A stretch of 64,000 nucleotides of DNA, from assembly GCA_021234155.1 (NCBI GenBank), contig JAJEKV010000077.1:5015849-5079848 (forward strand), given 5' to 3'. Source of the stretch: Isoetes taiwanensis. Lineage: Eukaryota > Streptophyta > Lycopodiopsida > Isoetales > Isoetaceae. Shown one piece after another: positions 11,621 to 22,312 of this stretch (positions are counted from its first letter, which is position 1; every line of letters starts with the position of its first letter). The position numbers and the translations under genes are program-made. A model generated the notes under the pieces. It had not been told where the DNA came from. It saw only the letters and a list, made by a program, of their open reading frames with translations, and made no database searches.

Positions 11621-12469
11621 TCTATTTAGAAAGAAAACAGATAGAATGTAATATAGTAGGAGCTAATCAAGCTCTATCGATTTCTATTATCTTGCCTCAG
11701 AATCGCTTGTATTTCTACTATCTTGCATGTAGCTGGCGATGGATCCTTCCTTTCCTTGTTTCTAAACAACCGGATCAATGCTTTGTTTACTAAATGCTCA
11801 CAAAAAACGTACCGCTGATGTGAGCTTCTTCAAATACGATATAGTCGGCATCGAGAAGGGATTTCTCCTTCAAAGACGAGCTAATTGGCGAGAGGAGGAT
11901 TACTGAGCTAATCCCAGAAGCGAGAGAATGGATTTCGCAAAAAGAACACATTTTTTGGCTTGGAGGCAAAGGGAAAACATAACGAGGAAGGAAAAACCAA
12001 ATGGGGGCATTTTTTTTTTCCCGATTTTTAAGCCACGTATCTTTCTTAAGATACGTAAGATACGAGACGATGTGTTTTTATCTTAAAATCTTTTAGATGC
12101 GCGCATCTATCAAACTATAAACGAGAGGTGCCCAGAGACCCCAACATATGATCTGGGTCGTAGGATCGACGAATTCGACGACTGTGGTAGTCCAGGGTGC
12201 ACCTCGTTTAGAATACATAGCACAATAAAAACTAAACTAAACTAACCAATACATCACCAACATCTCTTACGTTGAGCATACAAAATTTGCAAACTTAGAT
12301 TTTCTATTACATCTCCACTTCATCCTATATGAATATCCAATTTTAGGCACACTCTAAGAGATGTTAGCCTAATTCCCTATTACAACATGGAATATTATGC
12401 TGCCACCTGGCACATCCCTACAATCCGGAATGGAAAGGGGGAAGCTAATTCGTCGCAGAGGAAAAGTTA

Positions 12470-12545
12470 ATGGCTACAACCGGTTGACACATCCGGCGCT
12501 ACTATGGGATTTGAACCCACAAATCGGAAGAACTATCATGCCAAA
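12470..12545 (-). repeat. SINE-like segment with pol III B box
   Basis: On the minus strand GTGGGTTCAAATCCCATAG (12496-12516 region) contains the B-box consensus GGTTCAAATCC in the context typical of plant tRNA-derived SINEs. An adjacent A/T run lies at 12542-12550. The A box is not convincing, so only a weak SINE call is made. Confidence 0.3.
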
Positions 12546-13007
12546 AAAAATATTTTCAGTTGCATCGAACTAAGCTCCTCGGTTGCATCGTAACGAAGCT
12601 AAAAATGAGCCGAATAGAGGTTAAAGACACCAATCTTCGAGAAAATGCATGCATTGGATCTAAAAATAGCCAAAAACTTAGAAACAAAAGGAAACAAAGA
12701 AAAATATAGAAGCAGAGTGAATGACGTAAAGAAAGCTCGTTAAGGGCGCAAGATCTATAAACAAGAAGCATTCGTGGTCGGCTATGGCTTATGCATTTTC
12801 TAGCATTCACATCTTTGCCCTGCTTTCTCAAAAATCGACAAGAAATGGTTAGCGGCAAACCCAAGGAGTCAAGTAGCTGATCACATCTTTGCCCCTCTTT
12901 TTAAAAATCAACAAGAATAGCGGCCAACCTAAGCTTCGAGCAAAACAAAAAACTAAGGAATAGGTTGCGAGCTCGATCGTCGCGAAAGCACCGTGGACCG
13001 CTAAGCG

Positions 13008-13130
13008 CCATAGCCGCTGGCGCCATCGCTGCACTCTCCGCCATCGCCATCGCCATCGCCAAACCCTCGCCATTGCCATCACCAAGGACGCTTATCGCCA
13101 TAGCCGGGCTGGCGCCATCGCCACCGCTAG
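13008..13130. repeat. Degenerate CCATCG hexanucleotide tract
   Basis: Repeated GCCATCGCCATCGCC units with interruptions, GC-rich in an AT-rich setting. Open frames across it encode only Ala-Ile or Met-Ala repeats and are by-products of the simple sequence. Confidence 0.7.
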
Positions 13131-13160
13131 AAGACAAAACAAGGGCGTAAGAAAGAAAAA

Positions 13161-13187
13161 GCTCCCCATTTCCATGTTGTGGGGAGC
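13161..13187. repeat. Small hairpin with 8-bp arms
   Basis: GCTCCCCA (13161-13168) and TGGGGAGC (13180-13187) are exact inverse complements around an 11-nt loop, immediately before the next foldback element. There is no terminator-like context to interpret in a plant genome. Confidence 0.5.
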
Positions 13188-13191
13188 GCAG

Positions 13192-13354
13192 AAATATCGG
13201 ACGCCGATATGTTATACCCACGGGCATATCCGTGGTATATCCGCGTGTTTGACATGTTATAGCCATGCCCAAAAAAATTTACACGGCGTTTTTGTGGACT
13301 TAGCGGATTTTTTGCCATTTAAGGCTGGGTATAACATGTCAGCGTCCGACATTT
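13192..13354. mobile_element. 163-bp foldback MITE, family unknown
   Basis: The left arm AAATATCGGACGCCGATATG...ATACCC (13192-13219) is the near-inverse of the right arm (13327-13354, containing GGGTATAACATGTCAGCGTC). About 23 of 28 bases pair. The internal sequence repeats the TGTTATA and GGGCAT words. No clear target duplication was found, so the superfamily is open. Confidence 0.65.
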
Positions 13355-13370
13355 ACCGCGATGGTGTTGT

Positions 13371-13481
13371 GGGGATGCCCGTCTGGCCGCACATTCGGTG
13401 TGGTGGCGGTGACCCTTCCCGGCTCCGCCGGTCGCGGCCCTGACCGTCCCACACCGGAATGTGCTCCCGGTGGGCATCCCC
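13371..13481. mobile_element. 111-bp GC-rich foldback element
   Basis: The termini GGGGATGCCC (13371-13380) and GGGCATCCCC (13472-13481) are exact inverses. Pairing continues inward with gaps (GCACATTCGGTGTGG against CCACACCGGAATGTGC). The centre is GGCTCCGCCGGTCGCGGCCC. It is much richer in GC than the surroundings and sits 16 bp after the previous foldback element. Confidence 0.65.
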
Positions 13482-13547
13482 CCATACATCTCCACTTCAT
13501 TCTATATGAATTTCCACCAATCTTAGGAACACTCTAAGAAATAGCCA

Positions 13548-14110
13548 CTCCAACTCCACTTATTAAAAACTTTAATTCAAATATATCGCTGGACAGGGTT
13601 TGCGCATGAGGTTATTTATTCATGTATTATTCAAATAACGTTGTAAATGACCATATATTATTCACATAAAGTTGTAAATGATTTTAAAGTTGTCTTCATA
13701 ATGTGATTATTGTACGAACATCTAGTAAGGAAAGGATCAATGTGAAGATGACTCTAAAAGTTGTACTAAACACAAAATGTTGTTATATTTCCATTAAATG
13801 AAGAAAACATTGCCTTGCCTCTAAGCAAGTTGGCCTTCTTTGTCTTTAACCATGTGAATGCAGAAGGCATCAAAGCCAGATTTGTTGCAGTTGTATGGTC
13901 GCCGCAACTACAAAATTGCTGCTCCATGTGAGTGCAGCATTAGACTGGCCTGCAGGTGAAGCAGAGGTTGCATCTGTGGCAAGAGCCATTGAGATGGTGA
14001 AGGGGCCACACGAATGTGGTCAGAAATGCAGGTATGATGTGTTGTAGCCTGCCATCCAATCCCCTGCTAAAGTTGAGTTTCTCATGATGCAAAATAAATG
14101 TGTCTGGTAT
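13548..14110. other. Intergenic, nothing recognised
   Basis: AT-rich sequence with no coding signal, repeat or RNA gene that I can support. Confidence 0.4.
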
Positions 14111-14335
14111 TATGACAGATTTGCTTGGAGTATAACAGATTGTTACCTTGTACGATTGTGTGTGAGGGCACACATCCTTCAATTGTATGACAGACCTCTT
14201 AGACCATAACATATTGTTATCTTGTTTAATTGTGTGTAAGGGCACACGTCCTTCAACTGTATGACAGACCCTCTTGGAGTATGAGAGATTCTTGCCTTCT
14301 TTAATTGTGCGTAAGGGCATCCGTCCCTCAATTGT
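14111..14335. repeat. Three-copy tandem repeat, period 74-75 bp
   Basis: Units start with TATGACAGA at 14111, 14186 and 14260, and each ends with a GTAAGGGCACACGTCCTTCAA-type phrase. Copies are diverged by roughly 15-20 percent. Because two unit lengths are near multiples of three, a long minus-strand open frame (13940-14608) runs through it. It encodes repeated peptides and has no family signature. Confidence 0.75.
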
Positions 14336-15428
14336 GCGTAAGGCCAAATTGACTGCATAATTGACTTGAAACCATGCCCTCAAAATCATAGGCTGACATG
14401 GAAAATGGGGTTTGACCCCATCTTCTTTTTGGGCTGACGGCCAAGGTTGGAGGATAGGGAATATCCTCTGGCATATTTCGGGGTCTGGATGGAAGGAGTA
14501 TGCCCTTATAATGATAAGTGCCCTTATTGCACTCAACAGAGAAATAACATTAATATAATTGATGAATTCATTTCTTCCATTTCTTCGGCCAAATGCTCTT
14601 ATAAACATCTAGAAGTCCACCTAGCTTTTCATAGACTACGTGTCTCCGTATTCCATTTTACTTTGACCTAATTGTTAAGCTTTTAGCTAGCTTTTCATAA
14701 ACTCCATGCTATCTAGATATTCCATTTTACTTTCACCTAATTATTAAATTCATGCATTTCACTATCACTCTCCCTGTCATGTTTTGTCATAGCTTGTCCT
14801 GAATTAAAAGCCGGAGAATATCTTTGAAAGTTATCAAGTTAGAAATGTATGATCAAAATACTATATGTAGATAACCTCGAGAGCAATATAGTTAAAGTTG
14901 AGAAAATGTCAAATAAGGCTACGTTCCCATGAAATAGACTAGACTTCCAAATTTCTTGTCAAGGTGAAGTCGAGCCAGTTCCCATGTTCATATTTAACTT
15001 CAAAATTTGAGGTCAACTTCCAAGGCTGGCTTGGATTTTTCAGAAATGGAGGGGAATTTCTGAACTCTCTGGTTACTTGCCTTGAATCTTGAGTCCGATC
15101 GAAGGCGCATGGGAACGTAGCCTAAGTCAAACAAGCACGGAACCCTTCCTCCCAATTCATGCCACCCCAACCTCTTGGCCCAAGTCTGCCTGCTTACTGC
15201 TACTTAATTTTTGTTTTCCCACTAAAAACTTTTGCAAACATTATGGTGGATAACCGGACCTGGTTGCCCCAAAATGCGGATGCTGGGACTGCTAAATCAC
15301 CGACGATACGACTATAGTCTAACCTCAACGTATTTCTTTTGAATCACAACGAGATGACTCTTTTCCGTTATACATGTTTCTAAGAAGCGGGAGATGAAGG
15401 TCTATGGTTTATGAGCTGAGGCGTTTCA
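14336..15428. promoter_or_regulatory. Upstream region of RST1, contains its promoter
   Basis: There is no gene here, and this must contain the RST1 promoter and 5' untranslated region. A notable feature is the imperfect inverted pair near 14917-14945 (GGCTACGTTCCCATGAAATA) and 15100-15122 (the CATGGGAACGTAGCC segment), spanning about 205 bp, which suggests another small foldback element just upstream of the gene. No core promoter motif could be fixed with confidence. Confidence 0.4.
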
Positions 15429-18400
15429 ATGATGGATTCTGCAAAGAAGCCTTACGAAGCTCTGTATGAGAGGCTCAGAGTTCCGCATCCACTGATTCAG
15501 CGCCAAGCCGTGACTGCAATATTTCAGAAACTAAGGTCTGGGCCAAAGCACATAAATCTCGATTCCTTGGCAGGACAAGAAGCTCTAGAGCAATGTCTAA
15601 CGTCTTCACAAGCTGACGTAGTAGATCAGAGTGTCAACGAGCTTTGTGGACTTGTGAAGATTGAAATTCTGAGCCCAGATGATGCTTTTCAAAAGCTCCA
15701 GACAGCTTTGGATTCTGTCAATGACATGGCTGTGCCAGCAGTGGTTGCAGGGATTGGATTTGTATGTCGCTTCATTGTAAGCAAGGGGAATTTTTCAGGA
15801 TTTGTCCAATGGAGAAGGAAGCCGGAGCTTCATCCTCTAGTAAAGGTGCCATATACTTATGATAATATAGTAATATTGGAATATTTTCAAACAGAATTCC
15901 TCGGCTTTTGTAGACAAATGTTTAGTCATTTTCTTATCAGTTAGCCTAACCTGTTGTTGTGTACATTAAGTTGCCGTATTGGCCTCATGATGGTCAATGA
16001 GGCTTATGTTCAAACTTCAACTTTTATTACAAATTTTCTAGTTACAAATAACTGGAAGGAGCTACGAGCCAACATTCATTACAAATTAACTAGCTGTGGC
16101 CCTTCTGATTCGCTGAATTCCTATGTGATTCGCTGAATATTTGTTCACTCTTGGCAATTGGTGTACCTTTTACTTAGACATGCATCTACACTGGCAATTA
16201 CGCATTTGTAACGGAGTTTTTTCTACGACGAGTTGTAATTGGATATGACACAGGGAGACTATTTGATATGGTTGGTTGCAGGCATTCCAGTCTCGTGCCA
16301 CAGGTCACCTGGAAATACTACAGCAAATTCGGTTAATATTAGTCCATGGTCATTTAATGCAACTGGGGGATGCCATAGAATGTTTGCGGCCTTTCTTAGG
16401 GCATGTATTTACGCAGTCATCATCTGCACATGGACATGTTCAATTTGCAAGAAAGCTGCATTCCTGCTTGGCAGTATTAGCCTGCGCATATCCTTCTATA
16501 GGAGACGAACTGCTGAAACTACTGATAAACTACATTCAATATTACTCACTTGAATCGCCACAGGTACGTGACTATTATCAAAACAAGAGCAACTACAAAT
16601 AATCCACATTTTTGGCTGTTAAGCAATATAGATCCTGGTAATAAATATCTTTTCTTACAGGAGATATCACTAGCCGTATGCGCATCACAGGAGGTGGTTG
16701 ACATAGTGGAAGTTCTGTTAAAAGTAGCTACGGTATATGGCTAAGATTTTGCAATACTGGAGTTATTTTCTATTTGTAATCATACGTTTTTAAAAGTTAG
16801 TCCAAATTGTCATAGTATTGCATTAGCAACCTTACACACAGGACTAATTTGGTGGACTGCAGTGCCATCAATTATGCATTGAAATTGTTAATAAGAAATT
16901 CTCTTCTTTATCTAAATTACAAGGTTAATAATTCCAGGTGACCAACAGACCTGAAACAAGTGGCTAATGCTCAACGGGAATGCTGTGCAGTCATGGCATA
17001 TTGATTATCAAGATGAAATAATGTTATACGCACCATCACATCTTTGGATTATGCTGGATGCTTGAATTGTTGGGTAGAGCACACAATACAAATGAATATA
17101 AGGCAGAGTTGAGTGAAGCTAGAATGAGTATAAAAATGCAGACTTCATAGCAATTGAATTTAAGTTGAACAGATGTTTAGCTCTAGTGGGCACTTCACCC
17201 TGGTAATTGTCCTGATCATGGTGCTGTATGAACTGGTAACAAGAGTCATCAACCACCCTAGTCTATTCGAGTATGACAAAATGATTAAAGACTGAATCTG
17301 GTTAATTTTGCAAGTGTTACTAGCGACATATTTTCTGATAACATTTTGTTTGTTGTTAGGAACTGGATGCAAAGGAATACATATCCAAGCTATTAAGTTT
17401 ACAAATAAAACTCTGTCATAGCATGAGAAACCACGCCCAATCTTCGCTTCCGTTTATAGCTATAATAAGGCGTTTGCAACGGATGGCGTGCTCTTTAGAA
17501 ATGCATAGAGGCGAGGTTTTTGGCATTCAAATGCTTTTCTTGGCTCACATGTTGGTGGTGTCTAATCTAGAGCAGGAGCTACTTTTGATAGTTGATATTG
17601 CAGAAATTTGGCTAGATACAGCATCAGGTAAGTATATTAATTTGTTTTAATTTACATGCTTAATGCAAACCAAAGTTTGTTGGCTCCTACCATTGGGAGA
17701 AGAAATTCTAGCCTCTAAATGTTTAGCACCTTGACATGCTAGCCTTTTATGGGTACGCTAAAAGAAAGATAAAGCTCAGGTTGCAGCCTTCTAAATATCT
17801 TACAAAAACAAAAATTTATATTTGATCTTACTTCAGGCCTTCCCAAGCAGAACTGCTGTTAGGTTTTGTGCTTAAAACATCTTATATTAGCTTATTTAGT
17901 GAAAAATTTGTTTCTTCTCCTCCTTCCACTTGCTTGTTTCCTTTCATTTACGTTGCTAGATGGTAGTGTTCTAAGTCACACTTTTATGCAGGTTCTGAGT
18001 TTTCCAGCATTCCAGTCATATTTGCATGGGTTTTCCCCACCATACATGTCATGTCTCTTCCCTCTGCCTCAGTCAAGAAAGCCGCAGGAAGGTTATTTGA
18101 AACATTACAAAAGATTCTTCAACATTTTTGGAGGCAGTGTACAAGTTATCCATTTTCTTCAAGCTTCCAAGGCACTATCACCAAAGAGTCAAAGACATCA
18201 GAGGTTTCAGGGAGTATGTATTGGCTTCTAAATAATCTCTGGTTTAAGGTAAGCTTGGCTTGAAAGTATTACTTAATTCCTTATAACAACTTGATGGCCT
18301 TTTATATTCCTTGCAAAACATATTAACTGCACCATCTATAACGTGTCTTAGATTGTGGATATGAGGTATGACTTGATGCAGCTTCACATAGCTGTCACAA

Positions 18401-21400
18401 CTTATTATTAAGGTTCATTCTCTCAGCATTTTGGCAATTGAATCCAAACCGTTCAGCTTTTACGGGATTTCAATGAAATGAATGAGGCATTTAGAACGAA
18501 AGAATGTATTAACGCCTATTGGAACCATAACATCTACATCTTAGACTCATAAATGGCAAGTGTTTCTGCTACCATTTGGGAAGATTATTGCAGAAAGTTG
18601 GAATTGCGCGAGCAAGAGCAAGTTGGTTAGTGCAATATTTGGATGTCTGAAAGTTATGATCTGTCGAATTTTGGCTCTCCAGCAAGTGTCCCAGTTTTTA
18701 TTTTATAAGTGATGAAGGGAATCAGAAGTGGGAAGTGAGACCAGAAAACAACAATAACCCGAAACGTCTTATGTGAAGGTTTAAAGATAATAGCTACCAT
18801 CCAGGTAGTCATAGAGCCAGGGAGAGTTACCAAATCTTCATTAACGTCTAAAGAAACCTCATAGGGCCTATGAGACCAAATACACACAGCATGTTGAACT
18901 TGCAAGGAGGGCGAGCTTCCTTGCAGTTTGGACGAATGAGGTTGCGCTTATATAACGGACCTCTGACATGTTGTGTCATCACTTTCCTTATCGTTATGAC
19001 ATAGTTACATGCGTAGTTAGCATATTTACCTATAACTGAGTCAATGATCTTATTTGAGAAGAACCTCCCTTTAACTGCGAGTTTTTGACTGCATATTTCG
19101 TTATTGTGAAAGCTATTGCACTTGTAACGCTCATTCTAAAGTTATTTTCTGCGTTGCAATGCATAAAAATATGCCCACCTGGAGTACTTGTGCCAATCTT
19201 CATTGCAGCAAGATTTAAGACTGATGTGACAACATTTGTCTACTGAAATACTTCAGCATAGTCCTCACCCCTTCTTCTAAGCCGATCAATTAGCAAGAGT
19301 GTGCCCATATGCTTGGGAACTGTCCGGTAACATTTACACTTGGATACCACCTTGTTGAAGCTAACCTGTTTAGCTTTATCGACTCCCAGTACGTGGAAAA
19401 GCTTCTTGTGCATTGGCCGTTGCCAGTGCATTCATGGTTTGCTTCATGAAAGGTTGGATGATCTTGTTGATTATTCTGGACCTTCACCATCGTGCTCAAT
19501 GACAGAAAAGATTATGGCAAGTGGATATTCACACTCTCAACTGCAGGAACAGGTGATGAGATGGATTCTTTATGCTAAATGAATGAAACACAAAAGGCTG
19601 GAGTGTCTATGATTATATTGGAGCAGTAACTGGAAAAGAGCTTCAGCAATAAAGTGTGCGCAGTGTTGAAAGCTTATATTACCTGCATACTTTTTGGCTT
19701 TGGCAAATATACTGCCCCATGCCTTTAAAAAGTTACCAGTGTTAAAAACAAATAGAGCATAAGGGCATGCAAACTCGAGGCTTTCTGCTTCAGGGATTAG
19801 CCAATACCAACTTGTGGTTACAGAGTTTTCATATTGTAGGGTTAGAAACTTGAAGTGAGCCTTAAGGTGCTGCATCTAGTTTTCTGAGAGGGTTAATATA
19901 ACAATTGCTTTTGGTGGTGTTTATTCACGCTTGCAATGTCATATATGATAAAATGGAAGTATGCTTTCCTTGAATATCCCATCTTTTGTGTAGGATGAAG
20001 CTTGTACATGGGCAACTGTACTTTGTAGATCTGGAATGCCTATCAATGAATCAGGACCTGAAAGGGCATCAAGTTGGTTCAATAGTCTTTCTCATTATGT
20101 TCAGTCCCAGGCTGTAGAGAGAAAGAATTCTCTCAATGGAACAGACAAAGGTTTGTTGATTTTTTTTGTCACGTTATGGTTCATCATGTCGTTTTAGGGA
20201 CAAGTGAAAGTGTTTGACAATGTTAAAGGTTTGTGAAACATTTCCATGCGTCATCTCCATCTCGGCATCCTTGGTCATCATGATGGAGTATACAGTATGT
20301 TAGAGAACTTTCCTCCAAATAAGTTAAGCTTTGGGGTCCAGAATATGAAGTCTTCTTGCGATGTTAAAATCTTCTGAGTGAAACTGTTGTTATTAGTAAC
20401 TGTTTTTATCCTGAAGCTGCATTAAGGCATTTTTTATGAGGTCCATCCTCAATTTAACAAAGCAAGAAAGAAAAGAGAAATTGAAATTGTGTGTTTTGTG
20501 TTCCATCTATGAGACCATCAGGTCTATTAGATGTTACAACCTGTTGATGTTTCTCAGTTTTGGAAAAAAATCCAGAAGTGATGTTGCTTTCAGCTGCATT
20601 CTATTTTTTAGAGTCTGATATGCTGGACATGACATAATGAAATGTTTTTCATCTTCTATCTCACCAGACTTACAAACCTTACATGTTCCTTGCTCCCGAT
20701 TGCATCTCCTCCTCCCTACTTCGATCTGGGGTGGGGAGATGGAGATGGAGAGGGAGAGGGAGAGGGAGAAGGAGAGGGAGACCCATAGGGTCTATGAAAC
20801 CAAGAACATACAGAATTGAGGACCTGCGAGGAGGATGGGAGAAATAAGACACTAAAAAAGAACAATACTCCAATGAAAGATTCTTAGGAAGATGATCCAC
20901 TCACCCTTTTAACTGCTCCAAGGAATGATCTATATCAGCATTTGGCTGTTTTGAACCCTATCCTATCTTTTCTTCTTCTTCTGAAAGGAATTCTTATGCT
21001 TCTGTTTTGCTGCCAGTTTTACTTTCTCAGATGTCGTTAGTGTCACTCCTTTAATATCAGGAAGTTTTCTTTTTTTCTTTCCGGGAGCTGTCCAACATTC
21101 CACTCCGCTGTGTCTTGTTATCCACAAGAAGGAAAGAAAGAGTTTATTAATGTCTATAGGAGTCTATGAGACCAAATAAATACATCGACTCTTCATCATC
21201 TAGGAGCATGCCCCTAGGTTGAAAGTGCTAGATAAATCTCGCAAGTAATTGAGGAACAAAATACCTAGTGGTAAAGCTTATTAGGGAGCCCCACAAACAC
21301 TTCTGATTTTATTTTCCTATTTCTGATACCCACGCATAATAACATTAAAACTATTGTCTCCAAATGCTCGTTTTATTGCTCATTTTTGCAGTTAAAGCTC

Positions 21401-22312
21401 CAACGCATTTCTTAAATAAGCTCGTGCTGCTCATTTGTGCGAATATTGCTTCACATACCATATATCATTTCTTTAATGCTATAGTTGCTCGTTGTGTAAT
21501 GTTCCTCTCTACTTAGATTTGAGATTCTCCTAGATTTTCCCCTTGAGCTCCTTTTGGTCAGTGACTCATGGAAGTGTGGTGTTTCTCTTGAACTGAATAT
21601 ATATATCCTTTCTATGTGCTTATACCATTTTGCAGATTCATTTTCTTGGATGGCTATACTGGCAACATCAATGGCTTTCCATCCATCAGTTGAACTAAGG
21701 CTTTCAGCAAGCCAAGCATTTTCTGTCTTGGGAGCTGCAGAGCCAATCTGGTCCATGTCGTTGCTACCTGTAGTTCTTTTCCTGTTGAACTTCCATGCAT
21801 CAAATGGAAAGTCGGAAGTCCTGGTAAGTTCTTGCTCTTTTATGACCAAGATTTACCAGATAATTTCTTTTGCTGAATTTCAATGCAATGAACCAAAAGG
21901 AGAAGCTTTTTTCGAAGAAAAAGTTTTCCATTCATGAATTCTTTGTGGGCATGTACGCAAAAACAATCACACGATCTCATCTTTTGCAATATAGTTTCTC
22001 TTGTGATTGCCTGTCAAGTATCAATCATTAGCCATTTATTTTGTTGCTGCAGATAGCTTTGCTAAAGGTTCTACCTTCATTATCAAGAAGTTCTATGAGT
22101 TTGCATCTAGTTCTCCAAGTGCTACGGCCAATGCTGAAGTGTAGCACGAACATGTAATTATCTACATTTTATTGAAGTTTATGTATCTCTTTCTAAGTTA
22201 TGATAGCAGCGCGAAAAGTCAAGCTTTTTTTATGTACAGAATCAATGCAACTGGAATACGAATACTTTACCAGGTTTGGGACCACATTGATCGAGCATTC
22301 CCTTATCTGCAG
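15429..22312 (+). CDS. RST1: RST1 exons 1-9 (about 605 residues)
   Basis: Exons: 15429-15845, 16282-16563, 16661-16732, 17360-17627, 17992-18248, 19994-20150, 21636-21823, 22053-22153, 22240-22312. Phases at the ends are 0, 0, 0, 1, 0, 1, 0, 2, 0. The N-terminal repeats are in exons 1-2 (AFQSRATGHLEILQQIRL opens exon 2). Exon 4 carries LPFIAIIRRLQRMACSLEM, exon 5 PVIFAWVFPTIHVMSLPSAS, exon 7 FHPSVELRLSASQAFSVLG and exon 9 GIRILYQVWDHIDRAFPYLQ. Intron 5 (18249-19993) is the longest here and contains retroelement tails. All donors and acceptors are canonical. Confidence 0.85.

Larger units (their letters stand above)
8825..12119 (-). mobile_element. hAT DNA transposon, about 3.3 kb, with 8-bp target duplication
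   Basis: The element is bounded by the 8-bp direct repeat AACGAGAG (8817-8824 and 12120-12127). Its ends form imperfect terminal inverted repeats: CATAGTTCAAAAG at the left, against TATAGTTTGATAG as the reverse complement of the right end. Subterminal AGATGCGAGCATCTAAAA (8858-8875) matches the inverse of 12091-12108 with one mismatch. An 8-bp duplication, short TIRs and an internal minus-strand hAT transposase relic together define the superfamily. The insertion site lies inside a dispersed repeat whose empty-site copy is 8365-8500. Confidence 0.85.
8771..12235. repeat. Dispersed repeat R, copy 2, split by hAT
   Basis: The left part (8771-8824) ends with AATAACTATAAGCGAAACGAGAG. The right part (12120-12235) resumes AACGAGAGGTGCCCAGAGA and continues collinear with copy 1. 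The 8 bp AACGAGAG are present on both sides of the inserted DNA. The right part also has near-inverted ends (ACGAGAGGTGCCC against GGGTGCACCTCGT), suggesting that repeat R is itself a small foldback element. Confidence 0.75.
12309..13547. repeat. 60-bp direct repeat flanking a MITE-rich kilobase
   Basis: ACATCTCCACTTCATCCTAT with its continuation to CACTCTAAGAGATGTTAGCC (12309-12370) recurs as a diverged copy at 13486-13547. The copies are about 1.18 kb apart. The intervening DNA holds a SINE-like segment, a CCATCG hexamer tract and two foldback elements. The repeat may be a duplicated target or two copies of a dispersed element. Confidence 0.6.

Noticed and set aside
12901-13272. Met-Ala-rich open frames near 13 kb
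   Set aside because: They are translations of the CCATCG hexamer tract in alternative frames, not proteins.
13940-14608. 222-codon minus-strand open frame
   Set aside because: It runs through the 74-75-bp tandem repeat, encodes repeated low-information peptides, and has no homologous motif.
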